This document shows, piece after piece, positions 15,981 through 23,649 of a stretch of 64,000 nt of DNA. This DNA is from Kaistia algarum. GTDB taxonomy: Bacteria > Pseudomonadota > Alphaproteobacteria > Rhizobiales > Kaistiaceae. The stretch is from assembly GCF_026343945.1 (NCBI RefSeq), contig NZ_JAPKNJ010000001.1:620001-684000 (forward strand), read 5' to 3'. A model generated the notes under the pieces. The model was given only the letters and a program-made list of their open reading frames with translations, ran no database searches and was not told the origin of the DNA. Position numbers and translations under genes: made by a program. Position 1 is the stretch's first letter, and every line of letters begins with the position of its first letter.

Positions 15981-18926
15981 CTATTGCGCGAGCACGCGGG
16001 TTGCCGGGAAGGTGACGCGCACCAGCGTGCCCTGGCCGACGGTCGAATCCATGGCGAAGGCGGCACGATTGGCTTCGACCAGCGCCTTGGTCAGCGGCAG
16101 GCCGAGACCGGTGCCATCGGAGCGGCGCGCCCGCGAGGTCGAGAGCTGGCGGAACGGCTTCAGCGCGGTCTCGATGTCGCTGGCCGACATGCCGACACCA
16201 GTATCGCGGATGCGCAGCGTCACCTCGCCATGCGGCTCCATCACCGTCGAGACGATGACCTGCCCGCCGGCCAGCGTGAACTTGATGGCATTCGAGACGA
16301 GGTTCAGCACGATCTGCCGGATCGAGCGGGCATCAGCGACGATGTTCGGCACCTCGCTCGACAGCGAGGTGCGGATAATGATGCGCTCGCGGTTCGCCTG
16401 CGGCTGCATGACGGCGACGCATTCCATGACGATCTCGTTGAGCGCCACGGCCTGGAAAGAGAGGTCGAGCTTGCCGGCCTCGATTTTGGAAAGATCGAGC
16501 AGGTCGTTGAGCAGGCTCATCAGATGCGCGCCGGAGACGTTGATGTCGCGCAGATATTCCTTGTAGCGTTCGGTGCCGATCGGGCCGAACCGCTCCTCCA
16601 TCATGACTTCCGAGAAGCCGATGATGGCGTTGAGCGGCGTGCGGATCTCGTGGCTGACCTTGGCGAGGAAATCGGATTTCTGCATCGACGCGCTCTCGGC
16701 GGCGCGCTTGGCATTGATCAGTTCCTCTTCCGCGTTCTTCCACTGCGTGATGTCGCGCAGCACGGCGCAGAACCGCGCCGTCGCCGGCAGGCGGCCCATG
16801 GTCATGAACAGCGGGATCAGTCCGCCCTGCGGCACGCGGCCGATCACCTCGCGCCCGTCATTCAGCACGCTGGCGACGCCGTTCCGCGCGAGGCCGTCGA
16901 GATAGTCGAGCGCCGATTTGCGGCTCTCCTCGGCCAGAAGCTCCGTGAAGGGCCGGCCGGCGACGGACGCCGCCTCGATGCCGAACAGGGCCTCGGCGCT
17001 GCGGTTGAGGCGCTCGATCAGGCCCTCCTCGTCGACGACGAGGATACCATCGGTCGCCGTATCGAGCATGGCCTCGAGCTCGAGAATGCGCTGCTCGGCA
17101 TCGCCCAGAAGATCGAGCCCGTCATCCGCGACGTCCGAAGCCGCGGCTTCTGCCGGCGTTTCGTCGATCGCCGGCTCCGGCGATGCCGGAACGGCCGCCG
17201 CGGTCGCCGATGCGGGGACATCCAGCTCCGCGCGATCCGGGGGAGAAGCCTCCGACACGACAGACCGGGCCTCGGCCCTCTCGGGCTCCGCCACGATCGC
17301 CGGCTCGGTGATCTCTGCCTCTTTGGCGCCGTCGACATCCCCGGCGACGGGCGCTGGCTTCTCGGAGCGCCGGGTCGCTTCCTCGACGCCCAGAGCGGCG
17401 GCGATACGGCGGAAGGCGTCCTGTTCCGGCGGCGACAGGCGTTCCGTATCGCCAGAGGTCGTCGCCGCGCGCGGCAGACGCACGACATTACTGGCCGGCG
17501 GCTCGCCGTTTTCGGCGATCACCGGCTTGTCGCGGCGGGACTCCAGCGGGCGGATGACGCCAAAACCGCGATAGCCCTCGAAACGGCGTTCACGCGAGAA
17601 GGCCGGCAGCGCGGCAAGATCGACCGCGACGCGCGCGTCCGACCCATCGACCGGCCACTCCAGCGTGACGCCGCTCCACGTGTCGCGGCGCGCCAGCACG
17701 GCGGCGAGCGCGGCACTATCGAGGCCGCGCGCAGCAGCGACATCCATCCATTTCACGCCGACCATGTCGGACGCCTGCGGCCCGACCACGGCGGCGAGAT
17801 CGGGCGAGACGAAGGTGAAGCGGGTCTCGGCATCCATCTGAAACACGAACCGGATCGGGCCGCCAGGCTGCACAAAGCGGAAGGCGGGCTCACTCTGAGC
17901 CGGAACTTCGGCGGGGGACGATGGTTCCGGTTCGGCGGATCCGTCGACGGGCTCCGGGCCATCCACGGGTTCATCGGCTACTTCGTCTTCCCGGATCGCC
18001 GCTACAGGCTCTGTCCATTCCGGCACGGCGGCGGATTCATCGAGAGCGGGTTGCGCGGTCGTGAGATCGGAGGACGACGATGCGCCGACAGCTTCGTCTT
18101 CGCTTGTCAGCGAGGACGGCTGGACCGTTTCGTTGGGCGACGCCTCGGCGGGCTTCGTATCCTTCGGTGTCGCGAGCGCCACGGCGCCGGCCGGCTCAGC
18201 CGGGACGTCTGGAAAAGACGGCCTCTCCACCCCAACCGGCGCGACAGGCTCGATCTCGATGCGCTCCCCCGGGCCGAGCACCATCAGATAATAGGGGATG
18301 CCATCGCTCTCGAAGCGGACCATGCCGGCGGGCCGACGCATCGCATCGACGCGCACCACGCGCTTGACCAGGCGGTCGCCCGATTTGCGCATCGCGCCGA
18401 CGAGTTGCTCGATCGCCGCTTCGCCGGCGGCCATCTGCTCGAATTCGCCGATGATCGTCAGCGGCTGGCCTTCCGCGTCGGCAATGCCGACCAGACACTC
18501 CTCCGCGGCGAGCGCCTCGGCCAGGCGGCGGGCGCGCTCGGCGACCGGCGGCGCGCCGGATTGGGCGGCGAGCGAGACCAGAACGGCGGTGTCGCCGCCC
18601 GGCAAGGCCAGATGGGTGCAATGGGCGGCGATATTTACGAGACCGCCGCTGCGCGAAAAACGGATGCGCTCCAGCCGCGCGGCGCCGATCGGGACGGAGC
18701 GGGCAAAACGGGCGATTGCGTCGGTTGCTGGCAGCGCTGCGGAAAGACGCCGCTCCAGAAGCGCCCCGATCGAAGTCTCGCCGGAGAAGGCCGCGCCGGC
18801 CGCATTGGCAAACAGCACGCGCCGGCCGTCGGCAGCATAGAGCAATGCCGGCGCCTCGGAGAGCAGCGCCGGGCCGACCGCCGGCAGGGCGGCCAGATCG
18901 AGAAAGGCGTGGTTGCGACCGCTCAT
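15981..18926 (-). CDS. PAS sensor histidine kinase, PdhS/PleC-like
   Basis: Large sensor kinase of 981 residues without clear membrane segments, so probably cytoplasmic. Residues 1-230 form a PAS-like N-terminal part (ALLYAADGRRVLFANAAGAAFSG). A long Pro/Glu/Ala-rich linker (about 240-330) follows, then further PAS-like segments near 340-450 and a second low-complexity linker. A PAS domain lies at about 610-735 (DTATDGILVVDEEGLIERLNRSAEALFG). The kinase core has the H-box FLAKVSHEIRTPLNAIIGFS (His near residue 762), N-box NLVSNAIKF, G1 DTGVGM and G2 GTGLGL. The H-box neighbourhood is very close to PdhS and PleC/DivJ kinases that act on DivK in the alphaproteobacterial cell cycle. Exact orthology is inferred. 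Confidence 0.85.
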   Translation of the reverse strand: MSGRNHAFLDLAALPAVGPALLSEAPALLYAADGRRVLFANAAGAAFSGETSIGALLERRLSAALPATDAIARFARSVPIGAARLERIRFSRSGGLVNIAAHCTHLALPGGDTAVLVSLAAQSGAPPVAERARRLAEALAAEECLVGIADAEGQPLTIIGEFEQMAAGEAAIEQLVGAMRKSGDRLVKRVVRVDAMRRPAGMVRFESDGIPYYLMVLGPGERIEIEPVAPVGVERPSFPDVPAEPAGAVALATPKDTKPAEASPNETVQPSSLTSEDEAVGASSSSDLTTAQPALDESAAVPEWTEPVAAIREDEVADEPVDGPEPVDGSAEPEPSSPAEVPAQSEPAFRFVQPGGPIRFVFQMDAETRFTFVSPDLAAVVGPQASDMVGVKWMDVAAARGLDSAALAAVLARRDTWSGVTLEWPVDGSDARVAVDLAALPAFSRERRFEGYRGFGVIRPLESRRDKPVIAENGEPPASNVVRLPRAATTSGDTERLSPPEQDAFRRIAAALGVEEATRRSEKPAPVAGDVDGAKEAEITEPAIVAEPERAEARSVVSEASPPDRAELDVPASATAAAVPASPEPAIDETPAEAAASDVADDGLDLLGDAEQRILELEAMLDTATDGILVVDEEGLIERLNRSAEALFGIEAASVAGRPFTELLAEESRKSALDYLDGLARNGVASVLNDGREVIGRVPQGGLIPLFMTMGRLPATARFCAVLRDITQWKNAEEELINAKRAAESASMQKSDFLAKVSHEIRTPLNAIIGFSEVMMEERFGPIGTERYKEYLRDINVSGAHLMSLLNDLLDLSKIEAGKLDLSFQAVALNEIVMECVAVMQPQANRERIIIRTSLSSEVPNIVADARSIRQIVLNLVSNAIKFTLAGGQVIVSTVMEPHGEVTLRIRDTGVGMSASDIETALKPFRQLSTSRARRSDGTGLGLPLTKALVEANRAAFAMDSTVGQGTLVRVTFPATRVLAQ

Positions 18927-19153
18927 TCGGTCTCACTTCTCCGCAAGGACACCCGGACGGCCGACAGAAACACCCGTCGGCATGAACCAGCCCAATTCCT
19001 TAATGATATCCTAATAAAGCCAACGCGAACCGCGGTCCACGCGCGTCCTTCTCTTACGCCCGTCTTCCGCAGTGCTTGGTTAACCCGGCGCGGCCGTCTT
19101 CCGGTTGTCGACGCACCGCTATATGATCGCCACTCGACAGCGAGGAGGACGAA

Positions 19154-19534
19154 ATGGCCGACAAGACCGCGTTCGAGATTCCCGAGCCCATGCGCGCTTT
19201 CGCCGACAAGAGCGTCGACCAGGCCAGGAAGGCCTTCGACGACTTCATGACGGCGACCGTGAAGGCGATCGACAAGGCCGAGACGTCCACGAAATCGCTG
19301 CAGAGCGGCACGCAGGACCTGAACCGCCAGGCCATCGGATTCGTCGAGGAGAATGTCGCCGCGACCTTCGAACTCGCGCAGAAGATGGTTCGCGCCAAGA
19401 CCCTCGAGGAACTTGGCGAACTGCAGAAGGAATTCCTGGCCAAGCAGACCGAAGCGGTGCGCAGCCACTCCAAGACTTTCTCCGACATGGTCGGCCGCGT
19501 CGCCAGCGACGCCGCCAGCAAGGCCAAGAGCTGA
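19154..19534 (+). CDS. Phasin
   Basis: Helical granule-coat protein of 126 residues starting MADKTAFEIPEPMRAFADKSVDQARKAFDDFM, the standard opening of alphaproteobacterial phasins. The whole protein is predicted amphipathic helix with no Cys or Trp, and contains the block NRQAIGFVEENVAATFELAQKMVRAKTLEELGELQKEFLAKQ. It binds polyhydroxyalkanoate granules. The ribosome site gcgaggagg is strong. A second, longer phasin follows 386 bp downstream with its own spacer, and the divergent neighbour is the sensor kinase. Confidence 0.92.
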   Translation: MADKTAFEIPEPMRAFADKSVDQARKAFDDFMTATVKAIDKAETSTKSLQSGTQDLNRQAIGFVEENVAATFELAQKMVRAKTLEELGELQKEFLAKQTEAVRSHSKTFSDMVGRVASDAASKAKS

Positions 19535-19920
19535 ATCGCGGCCGAGCCAAATTCCAAGCCATATCTGGAGCAGGAGCCGGTGTACCGGCGCTCGTCGGCG
19601 CCAGCCGATCTGACGACGGCTCGTGGTGCGCGTGGTCGCCGGCTGAACGTTTGCCCTGCCAGGAATAGCGGCCCGCTTTGCCTTCGTGTTCAGCACGGCG
19701 CTGCGTTTTGCATCGCGCCGGCAAATTATGTCCGCGCCCTGAATTTGATCCAAAGCGCTTCGAACAACCTAGCTCTTTGAAATCCTTCTATTTTTGTGCG
19801 TCGCAACATTTTGTTGCAATGCACCATGGCCTGCGCTATATAGACGTCATCGATCGGAGCGTCGGGTTGCCGGGAGGCGGCAATCCAAGAAATGGCTCCG
19901 AACAGCCAAGGAGCGCTCCG
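19535..19920. promoter_or_regulatory. Inter-phasin spacer with perfect palindrome
   Basis: This 386-bp spacer has no credible gene. At 19803-19817 it holds a perfect palindrome, GCAACA-TTT-TGTTGC, about 100 bp upstream of the second phasin start and close to an AT-rich stretch (19780-19800) that could be a promoter. TGCA/GCAA-rich palindromes are the kind of site recognised by PhaR, the phasin repressor in alphaproteobacteria. That link is inference, since no phaR gene is in the window. Confidence 0.4.
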
Positions 19921-20427
19921 ATGTCCGATACGCCTGCCACCCCCGCCAAGGCCGTGAAGGCTACTGCTGCCAAGGTCACGAAGGCGTTCGAATCGCCCTT
20001 CGAGGCATTCAGCTTCTCCGTGCCGTCGAACGAAGTGCCGGCCGCCTTCCGCGACTTCGCCGAGAAGGCGCTGTCGGGAAGCAAGGAGGCCTACGCCAAG
20101 ATCAAGACGGCGGCCGAAGAGGCCACCGAGGCCTTCGAGGACAGCGTCGAGACCGCTCGCTCGGGCGCGCTGGAATTCAGCCACAAGTCGCTCGACGCCG
20201 CCAAGACCAATACCGACGCGACCTTCGCTTATTTCAGGGACATCCTGACGGTGAAGACCTTCGCCGAGGCGCTTGAGCTGCAGACGAGCTTCGCCAAGAA
20301 GCAGGCTGAAGTGCTCGCCGCCCAGTTCAAGGACTTCCAGGAGCTCTCGCAGAAGTTTGCGACCGAGGCGTCCCGCCCCCTGAAGGCGAGCTATGACAAG
20401 GCCGTCAAGAGCGCCAAGATCAACTAA
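19921..20427 (+). CDS. Phasin (TIGR01985-like)
   Basis: Second phasin, 168 residues. A lysine/alanine-rich N-terminus (TPATPAKAVKATAAKVTKAFESPFEAFSF, histone-like) precedes the phasin core VPAAFRDFAEKALSGSKEAYAKIKTAAEEATEAFEDS. It ends LKASYDKAVKSAKIN. A consensus AAGGAG precedes the ATG. The Ala/Lys-rich head is typical of phasins that may also contact DNA, as PhaM-type proteins do, but that is inference. A strong terminator ends the transcript. With the neighbour at 19154 it makes a two-phasin locus, so this organism very probably stores polyhydroxyalkanoate. Confidence 0.92.
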   Translation: MSDTPATPAKAVKATAAKVTKAFESPFEAFSFSVPSNEVPAAFRDFAEKALSGSKEAYAKIKTAAEEATEAFEDSVETARSGALEFSHKSLDAAKTNTDATFAYFRDILTVKTFAEALELQTSFAKKQAEVLAAQFKDFQELSQKFATEASRPLKASYDKAVKSAKIN

Positions 20428-20467
20428 GATGGACGTCGCGGCCCTGCCGCTCGCCGTTGGAGATCAG

Positions 20468-20499
20468 GCGGCCCGGATTTTCCGGGCCGCTTTTATTTT
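20468..20499 (+). terminator. Rho-independent terminator of phasin gene
   Basis: Perfect 10-bp stem gcggcccgga/tccgggccgc with a TTT loop, followed by TTTTATTTT. It lies 41 bp after the phasin stop codon. Confidence 0.9.
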
Positions 20500-20712
20500 G
20501 GGCACTTCCCCGCGCCGGTCGCCGCATGGAGGTCCGCGCCCTATGGAAGACATCGGCCGCTACCTTGCGCGTCGACGCCGGCTACGGAACAAAGCACATT
20601 CCTGTGGGCGACGGCGGCATTTTCGAGACCGACCAACGGCCTCGGCCCCAATCGCCGAATTCGCGCTTGAATCGCGCGTCCATTGCTTCTAGGTTCCGCT
20701 CGCTTTGAATAG

Positions 20713-20789
20713 GCAGCTGTAGCTCAGTTGGTTAGAGCGTCGGATTGTGGCTCCGGAGGTCGGTGGTTCGAGACCACCCAGCTGTACCA
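20713..20789 (+). tRNA. tRNA-His (anticodon GTG)
   Basis: A 77-nt cloverleaf with encoded CCA. The anticodon GTG is at 20747-20749 in loop TTGTGGC, the D-arm is GCTCAGTTGGTTAGAGC, the T-arm is ggtgg-ttcgaga-ccacc, and the acceptor stem pairs 20713-20719 with 20779-20785. Position 1-72 is a G-U pair and the discriminator base is A73 (20786). This is the alphaproteobacterial tRNA-His type in which the otherwise universal extra G(-1):C73 identity pair has been lost and HisRS reads other elements. The base before G1 is also a G (20712), but with A73 it cannot form the canonical G-C pair. The tRNA marks the left edge of the accessory block. Confidence 0.93.
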
Positions 20790-20827
20790 AAGCAAAGTCA
20801 CAAAAAATCAATAACTTGATTATGGAA

Positions 20828-20848
20828 GCCCGGCAGCGCCGGGCCTTT
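20828..20848 (+). terminator. Possible terminator after tRNA-His
   Basis: 7-bp GC stem gcccggc/gccgggc with loop AGC, followed by a short CTTT. It lies 39 bp beyond the tRNA end. The T-run is weak, so this is only a candidate. Confidence 0.4.
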
Positions 20849-21070
20849 CCATGCCGCATCCGTGTTGCAAACAGAAACCGCAGAGTTCCAACGGTTTCCG
20901 CGATGGCGCGGCGGCGCCATGCGACATGAAACGCTACATGTCGAGGACGAATGCAGAGCATCCTTGCGTGCAGCGGTCGCGTCCCATCGCGTGGAGTAGC
21001 TGAGGGTGGTCATCGGCGATTGCCGGTTAGGTTTGGGTTGCGACGCCAACCCTGAACCGAGAGGTCCCCG

Positions 21071-22053
21071 ATGACCGACGAGATGATAATTTACGCAGGC
21101 TGCTGGAGAAGAGCCCCGACGCCGATCTTCTGCACGAGATGATCGGCTTTGCCGCGCAGCGCCTGATGGAGTTGGAGGTCGGCGGCCTGACCGGCGCCGG
21201 TTTTGGCGAGAAGAGCCCGGAGCGCTTGGCCCAGCGCAACGGCTATCGCGAGCGCGACTGGGAGACCCGCGCCGGCACGTTCGCGTTGCGCATCGCCAAG
21301 CTGAGGAAGGGCAGCTACTTCCCCGGCTTCCTCGAGCCGCGCCGGATGGCGGAGAAGGCGCTCACCGCCGTGATCCAGGAAGCCTACATCCAGGGCATCT
21401 CGACCCGCTCGCTCGACGATCTGGTCAAGGCGATGGGCCTGAGCGGCATCTCCAAGAGCCAGGTCTCACGGCTCTGCGAAGAGATCGACGAGAGGGTCCA
21501 GGCCTTCCTCGACCGGCCGATCTAGGGCGACTGGCCTTACCTCTGGATCGATGCGACCTATGTGAAGGTGCGCCAGGCCGGCCGGATCGTCTCGGTCGCG
21601 GTCATCGTCGCCGTCGGCGTCAACAGCGACGGAAGGCGCGAGGTGCTGGGCATGGATATCGGCCCTTCCGAGGCCGAGACCTTCTGGACCGCGTTCCTGC
21701 GCAAGCTCGCGCGGCGTGGCCTGCGCGGCGTCAAGCTCGTCATCTCCAACAGCCATGAAGGCATCAAGGCCGCCGTCTCGAAGGTGCTGACCGCGACCTG
21801 GCAGCGCTGCCGGGTTCACTTCATGCGCAATGCCCTGGCTCATGCGGGTCGTTCCGGACGTCGGGTGGTCTCGGCCTTCATCGCCACCGCCTTCGCCCAG
21901 GACGACGCCGCTGCCGCCAGCCAGCAATGGCGCAAGGTCGCCGACCAGCTCAGGCCGACGATCCCCAAGCTCGCCGCCCTGATGGACACAGCCGAGACCG
22001 ACGTGCTCGCTTACACGACCTTCCCGACGCAGCATCGCGCCAAGCTGCGCGCG
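21071..22053 (+). pseudogene. IS256-family transposase, decayed
   Basis: The reading frame encodes an IS256-type DDE transposase ([46 protein letters not shown]..., then YLWIDATYVKV and GRRVVSAFIATAFAQDD) but carries four lesions. The natural start at 21071 (MTDEM) is out of frame with the body by one base. An in-frame amber TAG stands at 21523-21525 in RPI-stop-GDWPYLW. The second catalytic Asp, normally SDSHEG, is Asn (codon AAC at 21748-21750). Homology stops near 22053 after TFPTQHRAKL, before the NPLERLN segment that carries the catalytic Glu. It cannot be active. The left end is probably near 21000; I could not define terminal inverted repeats, and the 200 bp beyond 22053 are of unknown origin. 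Confidence 0.9.
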
Positions 22054-22254
22054 TCCGAAAACTTCGATGCCTTCATCGTCTTCCGCTCCTCCCAGCCAAG
22101 GGACTCTGGCGCGGAAAACTCCAGCTTTAAACGGTCCAGCTTTCGGGCTCAGATCACGGTCGCAACTACCGCCGCGCCAAAGACAATGTCGGCCGACCGT
22201 CGCGACTTCTGAGCGTCTCTTCCGCGAGCCAGGCGACCCATACGGACGCTGGCC

Positions 22255-23271
22255 TCAGCAGCGCTCGAGCCAGAGGGCCCCTCCCGGATTGCGCAGGAAC
22301 CGAGGATATGTCGCTTCGATCATCGGACGCTCGAAATGGACCAGATAGTCGCTGAACCACGCAATGCGCCAGCTTGCGTTCTCCGTCAGAAAGGCTCGCA
22401 CGGCGTAAGCCTCGTTCCAGGATCTGTTTTCGTCGACCGCCCAAGCCCGGGGATATTCGAACGGCCAAAACATATCATGGATGTGCACCAATACTCCCGG
22501 ACGAATGATTGGAAATATCTCGAAGAGCTCATAGCAAACGTCGCTGCCGGTACGAAGAACATGAGTGGAATCGATAAAAAGTATATCGCCGGCTTCCAAT
22601 TCCTTGAAAACGTCGACCTGTACTTCCTGGACCGGCTCTTCGATAAACCGGACCTGTCCAGGGTAGTCGCCGATCAGGTCCCGCACGAGCGCCGCATAGG
22701 GCTCTATAAAGGTGAGCGAGCAGGCCCCGCCAAGATAGTGTTCCACCGTGTCGGCGGCGCAAGCGGAAGACCAGCCTGAGCCGATCTCGATGATCCGCCG
22801 GGGGCGATGATGACGGATCATCGCGTGAAGAACGCTGCCATCCCCCCATGAATAGGCCGAGTTTTCGAAGGCATACCGGTATTTCGATCCCTTCATCTCC
22901 GGAAATGGATTGCTCGTCATGAACGGCAACAGCGAGTGCCACGTATTGATCATCGATTCGGGGTCGAGCCCGATACCCGGCAATGTGCTCGGCACGCCAT
23001 CTGTGGCCATTCTCGCAAGATGCCGGCTTGCTTCCATGGGATCGACGATCGGCGAATAGAAATGTCCAGGCCGGACGAATAGCTTCACCGCGTTCCCAGA
23101 TCCGGCTTCTTCGCTATTCATGAATTCTTCCGTGATCGCGGCGGGCGACCGTCCGGATCCGAGCTGATCGGCGTAGTATGTCAAGCCGGCGGGGTCGGGC
23201 TCGCGGTGCAGAACAATCCGATAGAGCGCCGACACGAATCGCTGCGCTTCTTCCTCTGCAGTGGTCGGCAT
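22255..23271 (-). CDS. DUF4214-linked class I SAM methyltransferase
   Basis: Protein of 338 residues. Residues 9-55 are a DUF4214 repeat (RFVSALYRIVLHREPDPAGLTYYADQLGSGRSPAAITEEFMNSEE), a module often attached to glycosyltransferases and surface-polysaccharide enzymes. From about residue 120 follows a Methyltransf_24-type domain: RRIIEIGSGWSSACAADTVEHYLGG carries the SAM-binding Gly-rich loop, and ILFIDSTHVLRTGSDVCYELFEIFPIIRPGVLVHIHDMFWPF is the typical post-motif region. Probably a cytoplasmic methyltransferase modifying a sugar, polysaccharide or related small molecule. It is divergent from the large glycosyltransferase at 23650, with which it probably works. Confidence 0.85.
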   Translation of the reverse strand: MPTTAEEEAQRFVSALYRIVLHREPDPAGLTYYADQLGSGRSPAAITEEFMNSEEAGSGNAVKLFVRPGHFYSPIVDPMEASRHLARMATDGVPSTLPGIGLDPESMINTWHSLLPFMTSNPFPEMKGSKYRYAFENSAYSWGDGSVLHAMIRHHRPRRIIEIGSGWSSACAADTVEHYLGGACSLTFIEPYAALVRDLIGDYPGQVRFIEEPVQEVQVDVFKELEAGDILFIDSTHVLRTGSDVCYELFEIFPIIRPGVLVHIHDMFWPFEYPRAWAVDENRSWNEAYAVRAFLTENASWRIAWFSDYLVHFERPMIEATYPRFLRNPGGALWLERC

Positions 23272-23649
23272 GCCCGCCTCGTTCGAAAAGTCGCCCGGCT
23301 GAACCGGCGCAAGGATCTGCCCAGCAACCTACCCGTTTGAGACAGGCTATAGAAAGTTCGAATCCCTTGTCCGCGTCCGATATGGTCGATGCAGCCCGTT
23401 GCGAGACGCGGTCGAGCGGCGAGACAGCATATGTTCGGTCCATAAGGACCGTCGACGTCCCGACAGTTTAATCATCCGATAATGCCGGACAGGGCTGCCT
23501 GCGATGGGCATGCTGGACAGACAATAGTGTGATCGCGATCACATGAAGCCCGCTCAGCCTGAGAGCGGCGACCTCAACGCAATTGACAGCGACTTAATCA
23601 GCAAGGCAAAGATTCTGTTTAGATGGGACATGCTGTCGGGTAGAGGCGA
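23272..23649. other. Divergent spacer in the glycosyl-modification block
   Basis: This 378-bp spacer separates the methyltransferase from the large glycosyltransferase, so it should contain two divergent promoters. TTGACA occurs at 23583-23588 on the plus strand but without a good -10 at the right distance. AT content rises toward 23560-23640. I see no gene and no clear operator. Confidence 0.4.

Noticed and set aside
15831..19250. Plus-strand frame of 1139 codons antisense to the sensor kinase gene.
   Set aside because: It mirrors the kinase codons, is Arg-rich throughout and has no domain; the kinase on the minus strand is clearly real.
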